Below are positions 53,196 through 62,625 of a stretch of DNA of 64,000 bases, piece by piece. The notes under the pieces were generated by a model. That model did no database searches, was not told the DNA's origin, and was given only the letters and a program-made list of their open reading frames with translations. Position 1 is the stretch's first letter, and every line of letters begins with the position of its first letter. The translations under genes and the position numbers were made by a program. This DNA comes from Myxococcus stipitatus (GTDB lineage Bacteria > Myxococcota > Myxococcia > Myxococcales > Myxococcaceae), in NCBI RefSeq assembly GCF_037414475.1, contig NZ_CP147913.1:5826001-5890000 (forward strand), in the 5' to 3' direction.

Positions 53196-54719
53196 ATGCG
53201 CGATGACTCGAATGGTGGTGACGAAGGTGTGCCTCACCTGAGCGCGGCGGAGTTCCGCGAGCTGGGGCATCGGATGGTGGATTGGATTGCGGACTACCAG
53301 GCGCGGCTGGAGTCCTTCCCCGTGCGCTCCCAGGTGGCTCCCGGCGGCATCGCAGCGAAGCTCCCCTTGCATCCTCCCGAGGAGGGTCTGGGCGGCGCGA
53401 GCGGCTGGGACTCCATCTTCAAGGACCTGGAGGACATCATCCTGCCAGGGTTGACGCATTGGCAGTCGCCGTCGTTCTTCGCTTACTTCCCGGCGAATGC
53501 CTCGGGGCCCGCGGTGCTGGGTGAACTCCTGTCCGCGGGGCTGGGTGTGCAGGGCATGCTCTGGTCCACCAGTCCCGCCGCGACGGAAGTGGAGACTCGC
53601 GTCTTGGATTGGCTCGCGGAGCTGACGGGGCTGCCCGAGGACTTCCGCTCCACTTCGGCCACGGGTGGCTGTGTCATCCAGGGGACCGCGAGCGAAGCCA
53701 CCCTGGTCGCCATGGTGGCGGCGCGCGAGCGTGCCCGCCGCCACGGCGCCCCCGTGGATTCGGAGTGGGTGGCCTATGCCTCCACGCAGGCCCACTCGTC
53801 CGTGCTGAAGGCGGCCATGTTGTGCGGCGTCGCGCATGGCTCCGAGGACAAGGCCCACGTGCGTCTCATCGAGACGGATGCCCGCTACTCCATGCGCCCC
53901 GAGGCGCTGGAGCGCGCCATCCGCGAGGACCTGGCCGCGGGGCGCAAGCCCTTCTTCGTGTGCGCCACCGTGGGGAGCACCTCCTCGGGCGCGGTGGACC
54001 CCGTGCGTGCGGTGGGCGAAGTGCTGGCTCGCACGGGCGTGAGTGCCGCTGGCGGTTGGCTGCATATCGACTCGGCGTGGGCGGGCGCGGCGCTGGTGTG
54101 CCCGGAGCATCGCGGCTTGCTCGACGGTGTGGAGGTGGCGGATTCGCTCTCGTTCAACCCGCACAAGTGGCTGCTCACCAACTTCGACTGCAATGCCTTC
54201 TACACACGGGACCGGAGAGCGCTGCTCGATGCCCTCAGCGTGACGCCCGAGTACCTGCGCAACGCCGCGAGCACGAGCGGGGCTGTGATTGACTATCGCG
54301 ACTGGCAGGTGCCGCTGGGGCGCCGCTTCCGCGCGCTCAAATTGTGGTTCGTGTTGCGCCACTATGGTGCCCAGGGACTGCGCGCCCACATCCGCGAGCA
54401 CGTGCGGCTGGGCGAGTGCTTCGAGCAGTGGGTTGCCGCGGACGAGCGCTTCGAGGTGTCCGCGCCTCGCTCGCTGTCGCTGGTGTGCTTCCGGCTGAAG
54501 CCACGTCTCGAGGAGACCCCTGTCGACACCGATGGGCGCAACCGCGCCTTGATGGAGCGGGTGAACGCCTCGGGCAAGGTCTTCCTCTCACACACCGTGT
54601 TGCCGGGAGTGGACGGTCTGCCGGCGCGCTATGTGCTGCGCATGGCCATCGGGTCGACCACCACGGAGGAACGGCACGTGCGCGCCGCGTGGGAACTGCT
54701 CACGTCTTCCGTCGGCTGA
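53196..54719 (+). CDS. PLP-dependent aromatic-L-amino-acid-type decarboxylase
   Basis: 507 aa from the ATG at 53196, with GAGGAGTAAGGC upstream. Full group-II decarboxylase pattern: LPGLTHWQSPSFFAYFPANAS, the TSGGxxAN-like GCVIQGTASEATLVA, the PLP-stacking His200 (STQAHSSVLKA), Asp292 (HIDSAWAGAA) and Schiff-base Lys324 (FNPHKWLLTNFDC). It converts an aromatic amino acid (Trp, Tyr, Dopa or Phe) to the amine and CO2; the closest substrate cannot be told by eye. The organism may use the amine in secondary metabolism. Confidence 0.92.
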   Translation: MRDDSNGGDEGVPHLSAAEFRELGHRMVDWIADYQARLESFPVRSQVAPGGIAAKLPLHPPEEGLGGASGWDSIFKDLEDIILPGLTHWQSPSFFAYFPANASGPAVLGELLSAGLGVQGMLWSTSPAATEVETRVLDWLAELTGLPEDFRSTSATGGCVIQGTASEATLVAMVAARERARRHGAPVDSEWVAYASTQAHSSVLKAAMLCGVAHGSEDKAHVRLIETDARYSMRPEALERAIREDLAAGRKPFFVCATVGSTSSGAVDPVRAVGEVLARTGVSAAGGWLHIDSAWAGAALVCPEHRGLLDGVEVADSLSFNPHKWLLTNFDCNAFYTRDRRALLDALSVTPEYLRNAASTSGAVIDYRDWQVPLGRRFRALKLWFVLRHYGAQGLRAHIREHVRLGECFEQWVAADERFEVSAPRSLSLVCFRLKPRLEETPVDTDGRNRALMERVNASGKVFLSHTVLPGVDGLPARYVLRMAIGSTTTEERHVRAAWELLTSSVG

Positions 54720-54851
54720 GGCATCGCCCGGGGCCGTGTCGCGGAGTCGACGGGTCCCGTGTTCCAGCGGCTGGCGCATGCCGCGCCGCCTGCCCGGTCG
54801 TCGCAAGCCGGGCCTTGCGTGGCGGCTCCTGTGGCATCATGACCCTTGTTC

Positions 54852-56135
54852 ATGGTGCCGCATCGCCCCGTCTCCCTGGTCCTCAGCTATCAGTACCCCG
54901 GCAAGTACGCCTTCACCGTGCTGGCGGGAGCCGTCGAGTCGGACCCCGCGCTCGCGGACGTGAAGCTGTTCTTCCCTCGCGACCGGGAGACCTTGCTTGC
55001 CACGGTGAAGGAGCGCCACGACGCGGGCGACACCGTGGTGGCCGCCTGGTCCTTCTACTCGGCCAGCTTCGCCGCCTCGGCGGAAGAGCTCGCGTGGGTC
55101 CGCGAGCGGCTGGAGGGGCGCTCCGTCCTGTGCATCGCCGGAGGTGTCCACGCGACGGCCGAGCCGCTCCAGACACTCCAGGCGGGCTTCGACCTCATCG
55201 CCATCGGGGAGGGGGAGTTCTCCCTGCGGGAACTGCTCGGCCGCGTCCAGCGCGGTGAGGAGCCTCGCGTCACGCACGGAGTGGCCTGGCTGAAGGATGG
55301 CAAGCTGGCGCAGAACGGCCGGGGCGAGGGCGTGAAGCTCGACGACTTCCCTCCCTTCGCCGCGCGGCACGCGATGTTCGGGGCCATCGAAATCACACGC
55401 GGCTGCATCTACGCGTGCCGGTTCTGTCAGACGCCTTTCATGAGCAAGGCGCGCTTCCGTCATCGCTCCGTGGCCAACGTGGCGCACTGGGCCCGCGAGC
55501 TGCGGCGCTCGGGGCGGCGGGACATCCGGTTCATCACCCCCACGTCCATGTCCTACGGCACCGCCGACGAGACGATGAACCTGGCCGCCGTGGAGGAACT
55601 GCTCGCGGCGGTGAGCGAGGCCATGGCCCCCGACGGGCGCGTGTACTACGGCACGTTCCCCTCGGAGGTCCGCCCCGAGCACGTCACGCCCGAAGCGCTC
55701 GCCCTCCTCAAGCGCTACGTCCACAACGACAACCTCATCATCGGCGGACAGTCTGGCTCCGAGCGCATCCTCCAGAGCACTCGGCGAGGCCATGACGTGG
55801 AGACGGTGGTTCGCGCCACGCGCCTCGCGGTGGAGGGCGGCTTCGTCCCCAACGTGGACTTCATCCTGGGCCTTCCCGGCGAGGAGCCCTCGGACGTGGA
55901 GGCCACCGTGGCCCTCATGGAGCGGCTGGCGGAGCTGGGGGCGCGTGTTCACGGACATGCCTTCATGCCGCTGCCCGGGACGCCATTCCGCGACGCACCT
56001 CCCGGACAGGTGGATGACGTGACTCGCCGCAAGCTGGACAGGCTGGCGTCCCAGGGACGGCTGTATGGCCACTGGAAGCAGCAGGTGTCCCTGGCGGAGG
56101 GAATCGCCTCGCGGCGCCGGCCTCGCGCGGGCTGA
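54852..56135 (+). CDS. B12-binding-domain radical SAM protein
   Basis: 427 aa from the ATG at 54852 (a TTG at 54846 and a GTG at 54855 are near). The N-terminal B12-binding-like domain has VAAWSFYSASFAASAEEL and CIAGGVHATAEPLQTLQAGFDLIAIGEGE. The radical SAM motif is CIYACRFC, followed by SMSYGTADETMNL and FILGLPGEEPSDVEATVALMERL. The closest subfamily I know is the TIGR04013/MJ_1487-like group, whose substrates are unknown; related proteins modify tetrapyrroles, lipids or tRNA. Follows the decarboxylase gene on the same strand but with a 132-bp gap. Confidence 0.88.
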   Translation: MVPHRPVSLVLSYQYPGKYAFTVLAGAVESDPALADVKLFFPRDRETLLATVKERHDAGDTVVAAWSFYSASFAASAEELAWVRERLEGRSVLCIAGGVHATAEPLQTLQAGFDLIAIGEGEFSLRELLGRVQRGEEPRVTHGVAWLKDGKLAQNGRGEGVKLDDFPPFAARHAMFGAIEITRGCIYACRFCQTPFMSKARFRHRSVANVAHWARELRRSGRRDIRFITPTSMSYGTADETMNLAAVEELLAAVSEAMAPDGRVYYGTFPSEVRPEHVTPEALALLKRYVHNDNLIIGGQSGSERILQSTRRGHDVETVVRATRLAVEGGFVPNVDFILGLPGEEPSDVEATVALMERLAELGARVHGHAFMPLPGTPFRDAPPGQVDDVTRRKLDRLASQGRLYGHWKQQVSLAEGIASRRRPRAG

Positions 56136-56250
56136 TTCCTCCGTGCCTCTGGCCGCCAGGCCCTCGCGGGAGTGGAGGCTTGTCCCGGCAGGATGCCGAG
56201 GCGGCTCCTGAGCGAGCCATGGGTGTCCCCAATGGCCAGATATCCAGGGC

Positions 56251-56679
56251 ATGCACGAGCGCTTTCACAGATTCGCCCACCGCGTCGCGATGGTCGCCGG
56301 TTCTCAGGCCACGTTCTTCGTGGCGCTGGGCGGAATCCTGCTCTGGTGCCTGCTCGGGCCGCTCTTCTCGTTCAGTGATACGTGGCAGCTCGTCATCAAC
56401 ACCGCCACGACCATCATCACGTTCCTGATGGTGTTCCTCATCCAGGCAACTCAGAACCGCGATGCGAAGGCCCTGCACCTGAAGCTGGATGAACTCATTC
56501 GCGTCCAGCGCCGCGCCCGGAACATCTTCGCGGACCTGGAGGACGCCACCGAAGAGGAGCTGGCGGACTTCGAGCAGCAGTTCCAGCGCCTGCATGCGAA
56601 GTGGAAGCGCCGTCGCGATGCCCAGGAGGATGGTGATGCGGCCAGAGCTGACGCTTCAGATTCAGCAGGCGCTCGATGA
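56251..56679 (+). CDS. Low-affinity iron permease-like membrane protein
   Basis: 142 aa. Two membrane spans (FFVALGGILLWCLLGPLF and WQLVINTATTIITFLMVFLIQ) followed by QATQNRDAKALHLKLDELIRVQRRARNIFADLEDATEEEL, the highly conserved signature of the FET4/low-affinity iron permease family (PF04120-like). In bacteria the family is small and its transport activity is not well proven. It overlaps the start of the next gene by 44 bp, so the two are probably coupled. Confidence 0.9.
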   Translation: MHERFHRFAHRVAMVAGSQATFFVALGGILLWCLLGPLFSFSDTWQLVINTATTIITFLMVFLIQATQNRDAKALHLKLDELIRVQRRARNIFADLEDATEEELADFEQQFQRLHAKWKRRRDAQEDGDAARADASDSAGAR

Positions 56680-57613
56680 GACGCGCATCCTCATGCTGGG
56701 GACCCAGGTCCTCGTGGGCTTTGGCTTCAGGAGCTTCTTCGAGGAGGGCTATGTGTCCCTTCCCAGGAGCACCCAGCACTGGATGCTGTTCGAGCTCATC
56801 CTGTTGCTGTTCGCCATGGCGCTGCTCATCACCCCTGGGAACTACCACCGCATCGTGGAGCACGGTGAATCCAGGCCCGGTCTCCATCGGCTCACGACCC
56901 GGGTCGTGGGCGTCGCGCTGCTGCCCTTCGCCGCCGCGCTCGCCATCATGCTCTTCGTCGCGGGAGAGAAGGTGCTGGGGCGGGCCTGGGGCGTCGTGCT
57001 GGGCGTGGGGACCGGCCTCGTCGCGCTCGTATTCCTGTACGGCCTGGAGGTGTTTCGTCTGCTGCGGACGCGGTCCGAGCACGGCGGGAGGATGGACATG
57101 GACGGCTCCGGGCAGCCCCCCAAGCACACGGAGTTGAAGGTCCGTGTCCAGCATGTCCTGACGGAGTCGCGCGTCATCCTGCCGGGCGTCCAGGCCCTCC
57201 TGGGGTTCCAGTTCGCCACGGTGCTGATGCCCGCGTTCGAGCGGCTGCCCGCCTCATCCCGGTACATCCACCTGGGGGCCTTGGTGATGATGAGCCTGAG
57301 CATCATCCTCCTCCTGGCGCCCCCGGCTTATCACCGTGTCGTGGAGCGAGGTGAGGAGACGGAGCGGTTCCACACCTTCGCGAGCCGCATGATTCTGGCC
57401 GCCACCGTCACCCTGGCGCTCGGATTGGCCGGCGACCTCTTTGTCGTCGTCCGGCTGGTGACGCAGTCCGTGCGGTGGGCCTTCATCGCAACGGGAGCCT
57501 GGCTCATCTGTGCCTATGGCTTGTGGTTCGGCTTCACCTTCGTGTGCCGTGAGCGAAACCGCTCCAGGACACCGCCGCCGAGGCGTGGCCATTTGCAGGC
57601 CCTGAGGCAATGA
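56636..57613 (+). CDS. Membrane protein with two tandem DUF6328-like domains
   Basis: 325 aa from the ATG at 56636, which has AGGAGG six bases upstream; ATGs at 56618 and 56630 are alternatives. The protein is an internal duplication: LQIQQALDETRILMLGTQVLVGFGF ... ITPGNYHRIVEHGE is repeated as LKVRVQHVLTESRVILPGVQALLGFQF ... LAPPAYHRVVERGEETERFH, each followed by two more membrane spans. The pattern L-T-E-(L/S)-R-V-x-L-P-G-V-Q and P-x-x-Y-H-R are the DUF6328 signature. Function unknown. Overlaps the iron permease-like gene. Confidence 0.8.
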   Translation: MRPELTLQIQQALDETRILMLGTQVLVGFGFRSFFEEGYVSLPRSTQHWMLFELILLLFAMALLITPGNYHRIVEHGESRPGLHRLTTRVVGVALLPFAAALAIMLFVAGEKVLGRAWGVVLGVGTGLVALVFLYGLEVFRLLRTRSEHGGRMDMDGSGQPPKHTELKVRVQHVLTESRVILPGVQALLGFQFATVLMPAFERLPASSRYIHLGALVMMSLSIILLLAPPAYHRVVERGEETERFHTFASRMILAATVTLALGLAGDLFVVVRLVTQSVRWAFIATGAWLICAYGLWFGFTFVCRERNRSRTPPPRRGHLQALRQ

Positions 57614-57638
57614 CGACCTTCACCTCAAGGAGGTCCTC

Positions 57639-57977
57639 ATGCCTAGAGGCGACAAGAGCAAATACACGGGCAAGCAGAAGCGGCGCGCCGAGCACATCGC
57701 GGAGGGCTACGTCGAGCACGGGACAGGAACGAAGGAAGCCAAGCGCCGCGCGTGGGCCACGGTGAACGCGGAGTCGCATGGCGGAGAGAAGCCTGGCGGC
57801 TCGGGGTACGGCCGGCAGGAGACTCACCAGGCCTCACGGCGAGGGGGGCGAATCAGCCTGGCTTCGCGCACCTCGGCTCAACGCTCCTCGGCGGCGAAGA
57901 AGGCCGCGGCGACCCGCAAGAGCAAGAGCGTCAAGCGCGGCGTCGCTGCGAAGCGCGCTTCCAAGAAGCGGGCATAG
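57639..57977 (+). CDS. Small basic protein of the "plasmid stabilization" type (ChaB-like/H1-like)
   Basis: 112 aa from the ATG at 57639, with a strong AAGGAGG ribosome binding site. N-terminus MPRGDKSKYTGKQKRRAEHIAEGY and AKRRAWATVNAESHGGEKPGGSG matches small proteins annotated as plasmid stabilization proteins in many bacteria. The C-terminal third is Lys/Arg/Ala-rich (KKAAATRKSKSVKRGVAAKRASKKRA), like histone H1 tails, so it could bind DNA. It is chromosomal here, so the plasmid name should not be taken literally. Real function unknown. Confidence 0.85.
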   Translation: MPRGDKSKYTGKQKRRAEHIAEGYVEHGTGTKEAKRRAWATVNAESHGGEKPGGSGYGRQETHQASRRGGRISLASRTSAQRSSAAKKAAATRKSKSVKRGVAAKRASKKRA

Positions 57978-58006
57978 ACGACACGACCCATCCCCCTGGA
58001 GGACTC

Positions 58007-59131
58007 ATGCGGCCGGAGAACCGCCGCGGCACGCACTCCGTGCCCATCTCAGACATTCGCGCGTCCGCGTACGAAGTCCCCACGGATGCCCCCGAATCGG
58101 ACGGCACCTTCGCGTGGCGCTCCACCACGCTCGTGGTGGTGGAGTTGACGGCGGGAGGCGAGCACGGGCTGGGCTACACGTACGCGGATGCCTGCACGGT
58201 GGACCTGGTCCAGCGGGTGCTCGGGGAGGTGCTGCGGGGCCATGATGCGATGGACATCCCCGCGCGGATGGACGCGTTGATGCGCCGCATGCGCAACATC
58301 GGCTGGCGAGGAGCGGGGGCCATGGCATTGTCCGCGGTGGATGTCGCCCTCTGGGACTTGAAGGCTCGCCTGCTGGGGCTGCCGCTGATGCGGTTGCTGG
58401 GCGCGGCGCGCACGCGGGTTCCCGTCTATGGCAGCGGCGGGTTCACCTCCTACTCCCTCGAGCAGCTTCAAGCGCAGCTGGGAGGCTGGGTGGCACAGGG
58501 CTTCTCGCGCGTGAAGATGAAGGTGGGCAGTCAGCCAGAGGAGGACCCGGAGCGGGTGGCGGCGGCGAGGCGGGCCATCGGTCCACACGCAGCGCTCTTC
58601 GTGGATGGCAATGGCGCGTACTCCGTGGCGCAGGCCCTGCTCCTGGCGGAGCGCTTCGTGGAGCAAGGGGTCTCGTGGTTCGAGGAGCCCGTCTCCAGTG
58701 ACGACCTGGAGGGGTTGCACCGCATCCGCGCGAAGGTGCCCGCGGGGCTCGCGGTGGCGGCTGGGGAGTATGGCGACAGCGCCCTCTACTTCCGCCGGAT
58801 GCTGAGCGCGGGCGCGGTGGATGTGCTCCAGGCGGATGCCACGCGATGCCTGGGCATCAGCGGTTTTCTCCAAGCGGATGCGCTGTGTCAGGCGTTCCAG
58901 GTCCCGCTCTCCGCGCATTGCGCACCCGCGCTCCATGCGCAGGTGGGCTGTGCCTCGCGCCGGCTGGTGCATCTGGAATACTTCCACGACCACGCGCGGC
59001 TGGAGGAGCTCCTCTTCGACGGGAGCCCTCGCGTGGAGCACGGAGAGTTGGTGCCGGATGGGACGCGGCCGGGCTTGGGGTTGGAGCTCAAGCGCGCGGA
59101 CGCGGAGCGCTACGCGGTGATGCGGCCCTAG
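58007..59131 (+). CDS. Enolase-superfamily enzyme (mandelate racemase/muconate cycloisomerase type)
   Basis: 374 aa from the ATG at 58007, with GGAGG upstream. The capping domain runs to ~residue 125; the barrel holds the catalytic KxK (SRVKMKVG), the metal ligands Asp (FVDGNGAYS), Glu (WFEEPVSSDD) and Glu (AAGEYGD), and the C-terminal His (LSAHCAPALHAQVG). This matches the mandelate racemase group with a Lys-x-Lys and a His base, typical of acid-sugar dehydratases or racemases. The substrate is not predictable by eye. Convergent and overlapping by 4 bp with the SDR gene. Confidence 0.9.
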   Translation: MRPENRRGTHSVPISDIRASAYEVPTDAPESDGTFAWRSTTLVVVELTAGGEHGLGYTYADACTVDLVQRVLGEVLRGHDAMDIPARMDALMRRMRNIGWRGAGAMALSAVDVALWDLKARLLGLPLMRLLGAARTRVPVYGSGGFTSYSLEQLQAQLGGWVAQGFSRVKMKVGSQPEEDPERVAAARRAIGPHAALFVDGNGAYSVAQALLLAERFVEQGVSWFEEPVSSDDLEGLHRIRAKVPAGLAVAAGEYGDSALYFRRMLSAGAVDVLQADATRCLGISGFLQADALCQAFQVPLSAHCAPALHAQVGCASRRLVHLEYFHDHARLEELLFDGSPRVEHGELVPDGTRPGLGLELKRADAERYAVMRP

Positions 59132-60126
59132 CCTCGATGCCTGGCCCCGAGGGCCGCCGCGCTGGTCACTCCTACCACGGCCGCCGCCGCGAGCCACGCG
59201 CGGTGGAGGTTGGCCCAGAGCTGCACGCTGTGGCGGCGAGCGCGCGCATCGAAGCGGCCGTGGGCGCCCGGGTCCCCAGGCACGGGGGTCAGGAGGTTGT
59301 CGGGGCGGTGCGTGTCTCGAGGCTCATCGGACATCTGCTTCGTGTAGCCGACGCGCGCGAGGTACCGGTCCAGCCACCCGGGCACGAGCCGGTTGCCGAT
59401 GATGGTCTTCACCGTGGGGATGCCCACCCAGATGGAGCGCCGCTGATGGTGCGCGGCCCAGACCACGGCGCGCGCGGCGACCTCGGGTTGGTAGATGGGA
59501 GGCACCGGCTGCGCTTGCCGAGGCATCTTGCTGCGCGACCAGTCGAACTGCGGCGTGTTCATCCCGGGCAGGTCGACGGTGGTGATGTGGAGGGGGCTCT
59601 TGTCGTGGCGCAGTTCACACCGCAGCGATTCGGTGAAGCCGATGAGGGCGTGCTTCGCGGAGCAGTACGCGGATTGGAGCGGGATGCCTCGGAAGGCGAG
59701 CGCGCTTCCCACCTGCACCACCGTTCCCCGTCCCCGTGGACGCATGCGCCGGAGCGCTGACTGGGTGCCATGCACGAAGCCCAGGAAGGTGACGTCCATG
59801 ACGCGGCGGTACTCCGATGCGGTGGTCTCCATCACCGGCGCGAAGACCGTCACCATCGCGCAGTTGACCCAGACGTCGATATGGCCCCATCGCTGCGCGA
59901 CCTTGGCTGCCGCCTGCTCGACCGCGTGGCTGTCTGAAACGTCGCACGGAAGCACAAGCGCCTCGCCGCCGAGGGCGCTGACTTCCCACGCGGCATCTTG
60001 CAGCCGTCCCTCCTCTCGCGAGATGAGGCCCACGCGGGCGCCTTGCCGAGCGAACTCCCGGACGATGGCGCGGCCCACTCCCGCCGATGCGCCCGTCACC
60101 ACCACCACCTCTGGGTTGCTGGCCAT
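59128..60126 (-). CDS. Short-chain dehydrogenase/reductase with C-terminal extension
   Basis: 332 aa from the ATG at 60126. Rossmann NAD(P) site TGASAGVG (11-18), catalytic Ser141, Tyr154 and Lys158 (YCSAKHALIGFTESLRCE), and PGMNTP after the active site. Longer than a classical SDR (~250 aa): the last ~80 residues (GNRLVPGWLDRYLARVGY ... LHRAWLAAAAVVGVTSAAALGARHR) end in a hydrophobic segment that may tether it to the membrane. The substrate is unknown; such extended SDRs act on lipid or ketoacid groups. Divergent from the GH15 gene (198 bp). Confidence 0.88.
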   Translation of the reverse strand: MASNPEVVVVTGASAGVGRAIVREFARQGARVGLISREEGRLQDAAWEVSALGGEALVLPCDVSDSHAVEQAAAKVAQRWGHIDVWVNCAMVTVFAPVMETTASEYRRVMDVTFLGFVHGTQSALRRMRPRGRGTVVQVGSALAFRGIPLQSAYCSAKHALIGFTESLRCELRHDKSPLHITTVDLPGMNTPQFDWSRSKMPRQAQPVPPIYQPEVAARAVVWAAHHQRRSIWVGIPTVKTIIGNRLVPGWLDRYLARVGYTKQMSDEPRDTHRPDNLLTPVPGDPGAHGRFDARARRHSVQLWANLHRAWLAAAAVVGVTSAAALGARHRG

Positions 60127-60324
60127 CCTCCCGTGCTCCTGTTCCCGGCCGCGAATCGGCCCTGCTCGAAGAAGGTGGGCCCTGCCGCCAGCACATGCAG
60201 GCCCCGGGCATCCTCCGCGAGTGAGTGGAGGTGGCCGAGGGGGGGCGGGGAGGCAGGGGACTTGCTCCGTGCCTCCACCCGCCACGGGTCGGGGGATGTG
60301 CATCTTCGTGGCAGGGAGGCCCGT

Positions 60325-62151
60325 GTGCAGCCGGCACGTATCCACGACCATGCCGTCATTGGCGACGGACACAGCGCGGCGCTCGTCTCGAGCGCGGGCT
60401 CGGTGGACTGGTTGTGCTGGCCTCGGTTCGACAGCCCCTCGCTCTTCGCGGGCCTCCTGGATACGGAGGTGGGGGGCGCCTTCTCACTGCGGACGGTCGA
60501 GCCCGCGAGGGTGACGCGGTGGTACCTGCGGGATACGAACGTCCTCCAGACGCGCTTCGAGACGGACAGCGGCGCGCTGGTGGTGACGGACCTGATGCCC
60601 ATTCATGAGGCTCGCATGCCCGGGCCGTGGCCCGAGCGCGAACTCTTGCGCTGTGTGGCGTGTGAGCGGGGCGAGGTGATGCTGGAGGTGCTCTACGCGC
60701 CCCGGCCCGACTATGGCCGGGCGAAGCCTCTCGTGAAGCAGGAGGGGAGGTTGGGGTGGAGGCTGGAGCAGGGAGGCTGGCTCTACACGCTGCGCGCGGA
60801 CTTCCCGCTGGGGCCCGCACCCGATGGGGGCGTGAGAGGGCGAGGTCTGCTTCGCGCGGGACAGCGCGCGCACTTCTCGCTCACGGCGACGGATGACGGG
60901 CCCGCGGTGCTGCCGCCGTTGGGGCACTTCGCATGGGAGCGTGTCGAGCGCACGGTGGCGGCCTGGCGGCGCTGGGCCGCGAGGTGCCGCTACGCGGGGC
61001 CCTACCGAGACGCCGTGGTGCGAAGCGCGCTGGCGCTGAAGCTCCTGAGCTTCGGGCCATCGGGGGCGGTGGTGGCCGCCGCGACCACGTCGCTGCCGGA
61101 GGTGCTCGGGGGAGAGGCCAACTGGGACTATCGCTACTGCTGGGTGCGCGATGCGTCCTTCACCGCGCGGGCCTTCTATGGGCTGGGCTACGAGGCCGAG
61201 GCGGAGTCCTTCGTGTCCTGGCTGCTGGGCGCCACGTGGCTGACGCAGCCGCGCATGAACGTCTTGTACGACGTCTACGGGCGCCGGCGCCTGGGAGAGG
61301 CGCCGCTGCCACATCTGGAAGGCTACGCGGGGTCGCGCCCCGTCCGGGTGGGCAACGCCGCCGCCACGCAGTTGCAACTCGATTCATATGGCGAGGTCAT
61401 CGACGCCGCCTCCCAGGTGGCGCGGCGCGGAGGGGCGCTGGGCCGTGACGAGCTGCGGATGCTGGTGCGCCTGGGCGAGTTCATCACGATGAAGTGGGAC
61501 GCACCGGACGAGGGCATCTGGGAATCGCGCACGGGCCGGCGCGCGCACACCTTCTCCCGGTTGTCGTGCTGGATGGCGCTGGAGCGCCTGCTCGAACTGC
61601 ATGGGCGCGGCGTGCTCCGAGGCATCCGGAGGCCGACGGAGCGCTTCCTCGAGGTCCGCGAGCGGCTGCGGGAGGAGCTCCGGACGCGTGCGTGGAACCG
61701 GTGGCTGCGCAGCTATGTGCGGGTCCTCGACGGTGACGAGGTGGACGCGGACCTGCTGCTCATGGCGTGGTACGGCTTCGAGGATGCGCGCTCGGAGCGG
61801 ATGCGTGGCACGCACCGGCGCATCGTGGAGCGGCTCGGCGCGAGGGATGGGTTGTTGTTCCGCAACGAGGACGACCGCCGCGAGGGAGAGGGCGCCTTCG
61901 GAGTCTGCGGCTTCTGGAGCGTGGGCTTCCTGGCGAAGCAGGGAGGCGAGGGGCTCGAGGTGGCGGAGGCGCTGTTCCGCCGGCAGCTCGCCTACGCGAA
62001 CGACGTGGGCCTCTACGCGGAGGAAATCTCTCCGGAGACCGGGGAGGCGCGAGGCAACTTTCCGCAGGCCCTGACGCATGTGGGGCTCATCGCCGCGGCC
62101 CTGGAGCTGGAGGCGGCGCGGCCCTGGTTCGACGCGGGAGCCTGGGCATGA
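60325..62151 (+). CDS. Glucoamylase/trehalase-like glycoside hydrolase (GH15)
   Basis: 608 aa from the GTG at 60325, chosen because GGGAGG lies five bases upstream; the frame open before it is shadow of the SDR gene. N-terminal beta-domain HAVIGDGHSAALVSSAGSVDWLCWPRFDSPSLFAGLLD is the conserved GH15 start. The (alpha/alpha)6 barrel has the acid region NWDYRYCWVRDASFTARAFYGLGY and the base region EEISPETGEARGNFPQALTHVGLIAAA. Such bacterial enzymes hydrolyse alpha-1,4-glucans or trehalose. The small membrane protein gene starts inside the stop codon. Confidence 0.92.
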   Translation: MQPARIHDHAVIGDGHSAALVSSAGSVDWLCWPRFDSPSLFAGLLDTEVGGAFSLRTVEPARVTRWYLRDTNVLQTRFETDSGALVVTDLMPIHEARMPGPWPERELLRCVACERGEVMLEVLYAPRPDYGRAKPLVKQEGRLGWRLEQGGWLYTLRADFPLGPAPDGGVRGRGLLRAGQRAHFSLTATDDGPAVLPPLGHFAWERVERTVAAWRRWAARCRYAGPYRDAVVRSALALKLLSFGPSGAVVAAATTSLPEVLGGEANWDYRYCWVRDASFTARAFYGLGYEAEAESFVSWLLGATWLTQPRMNVLYDVYGRRRLGEAPLPHLEGYAGSRPVRVGNAAATQLQLDSYGEVIDAASQVARRGGALGRDELRMLVRLGEFITMKWDAPDEGIWESRTGRRAHTFSRLSCWMALERLLELHGRGVLRGIRRPTERFLEVRERLREELRTRAWNRWLRSYVRVLDGDEVDADLLLMAWYGFEDARSERMRGTHRRIVERLGARDGLLFRNEDDRREGEGAFGVCGFWSVGFLAKQGGEGLEVAEALFRRQLAYANDVGLYAEEISPETGEARGNFPQALTHVGLIAAALELEAARPWFDAGAWA

Positions 62152-62621
62152 GCGGGCTGTTGCGCTGGGTCGTCTGGGGGCTGGTCAGCACCGTGGTGTT
62201 GACGGGCCTCCTGACGGGGAGTCAGCGGCTGCGGCTGACGCGGCTCAACCTGCCCTTCCTGCTCGGGATGCTGGTGACCGAGGACCGCGACCGGGCGAAG
62301 TTGTACGGGTTCGGGTTGCACCTCGTGGCGGGGCTCGCCATGGCGGGCCTGTACGCGGCGGTCTTCAGCGTGTGGGGGCGGGCCACCTGGTGGCTGGGGG
62401 GCTTGCTGGGCGTGGTGCACGCGGGCGCCGTGTTGCTGCTGCTGTTCCCCGTGCTGCCCGCGCTGCATCCCAGGATGGCGAGCGAGTCGCAGGGGCCCAC
62501 GGAGGTGCGGCAACTGGAGCCTCCGGGCCTCCTGGGACTGCACTACGGCGCGCGGACACCCGTGGTGGTGCTGGTGATTCACGTCGTCTTCGGGGTGCTG
62601 CTGGGCTCCATCTCCCTCTAG
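62148..62621 (+). CDS. Small integral membrane protein, unknown function
   Basis: 157 aa. The ATG at 62148 overlaps the GH15 stop codon (ATGA), so it is co-translated with the glucoamylase-like gene. Four membrane spans (VVWGLVSTVVLTGLLTG, LHLVAGLAMAGLYAAVFSV, GLLGVVHAGAVLLLLFPVLP, VVVLVIHVVFGVLLGSISL). No recognised domain name, though GLLGVVHAGAVLLLLFPVLPALHPRM resembles small DUF-type membrane proteins found near carbohydrate and stress genes. Confidence 0.8.
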   Translation: MSGLLRWVVWGLVSTVVLTGLLTGSQRLRLTRLNLPFLLGMLVTEDRDRAKLYGFGLHLVAGLAMAGLYAAVFSVWGRATWWLGGLLGVVHAGAVLLLLFPVLPALHPRMASESQGPTEVRQLEPPGLLGLHYGARTPVVVLVIHVVFGVLLGSISL

Positions 62622-62625
62622 AACT

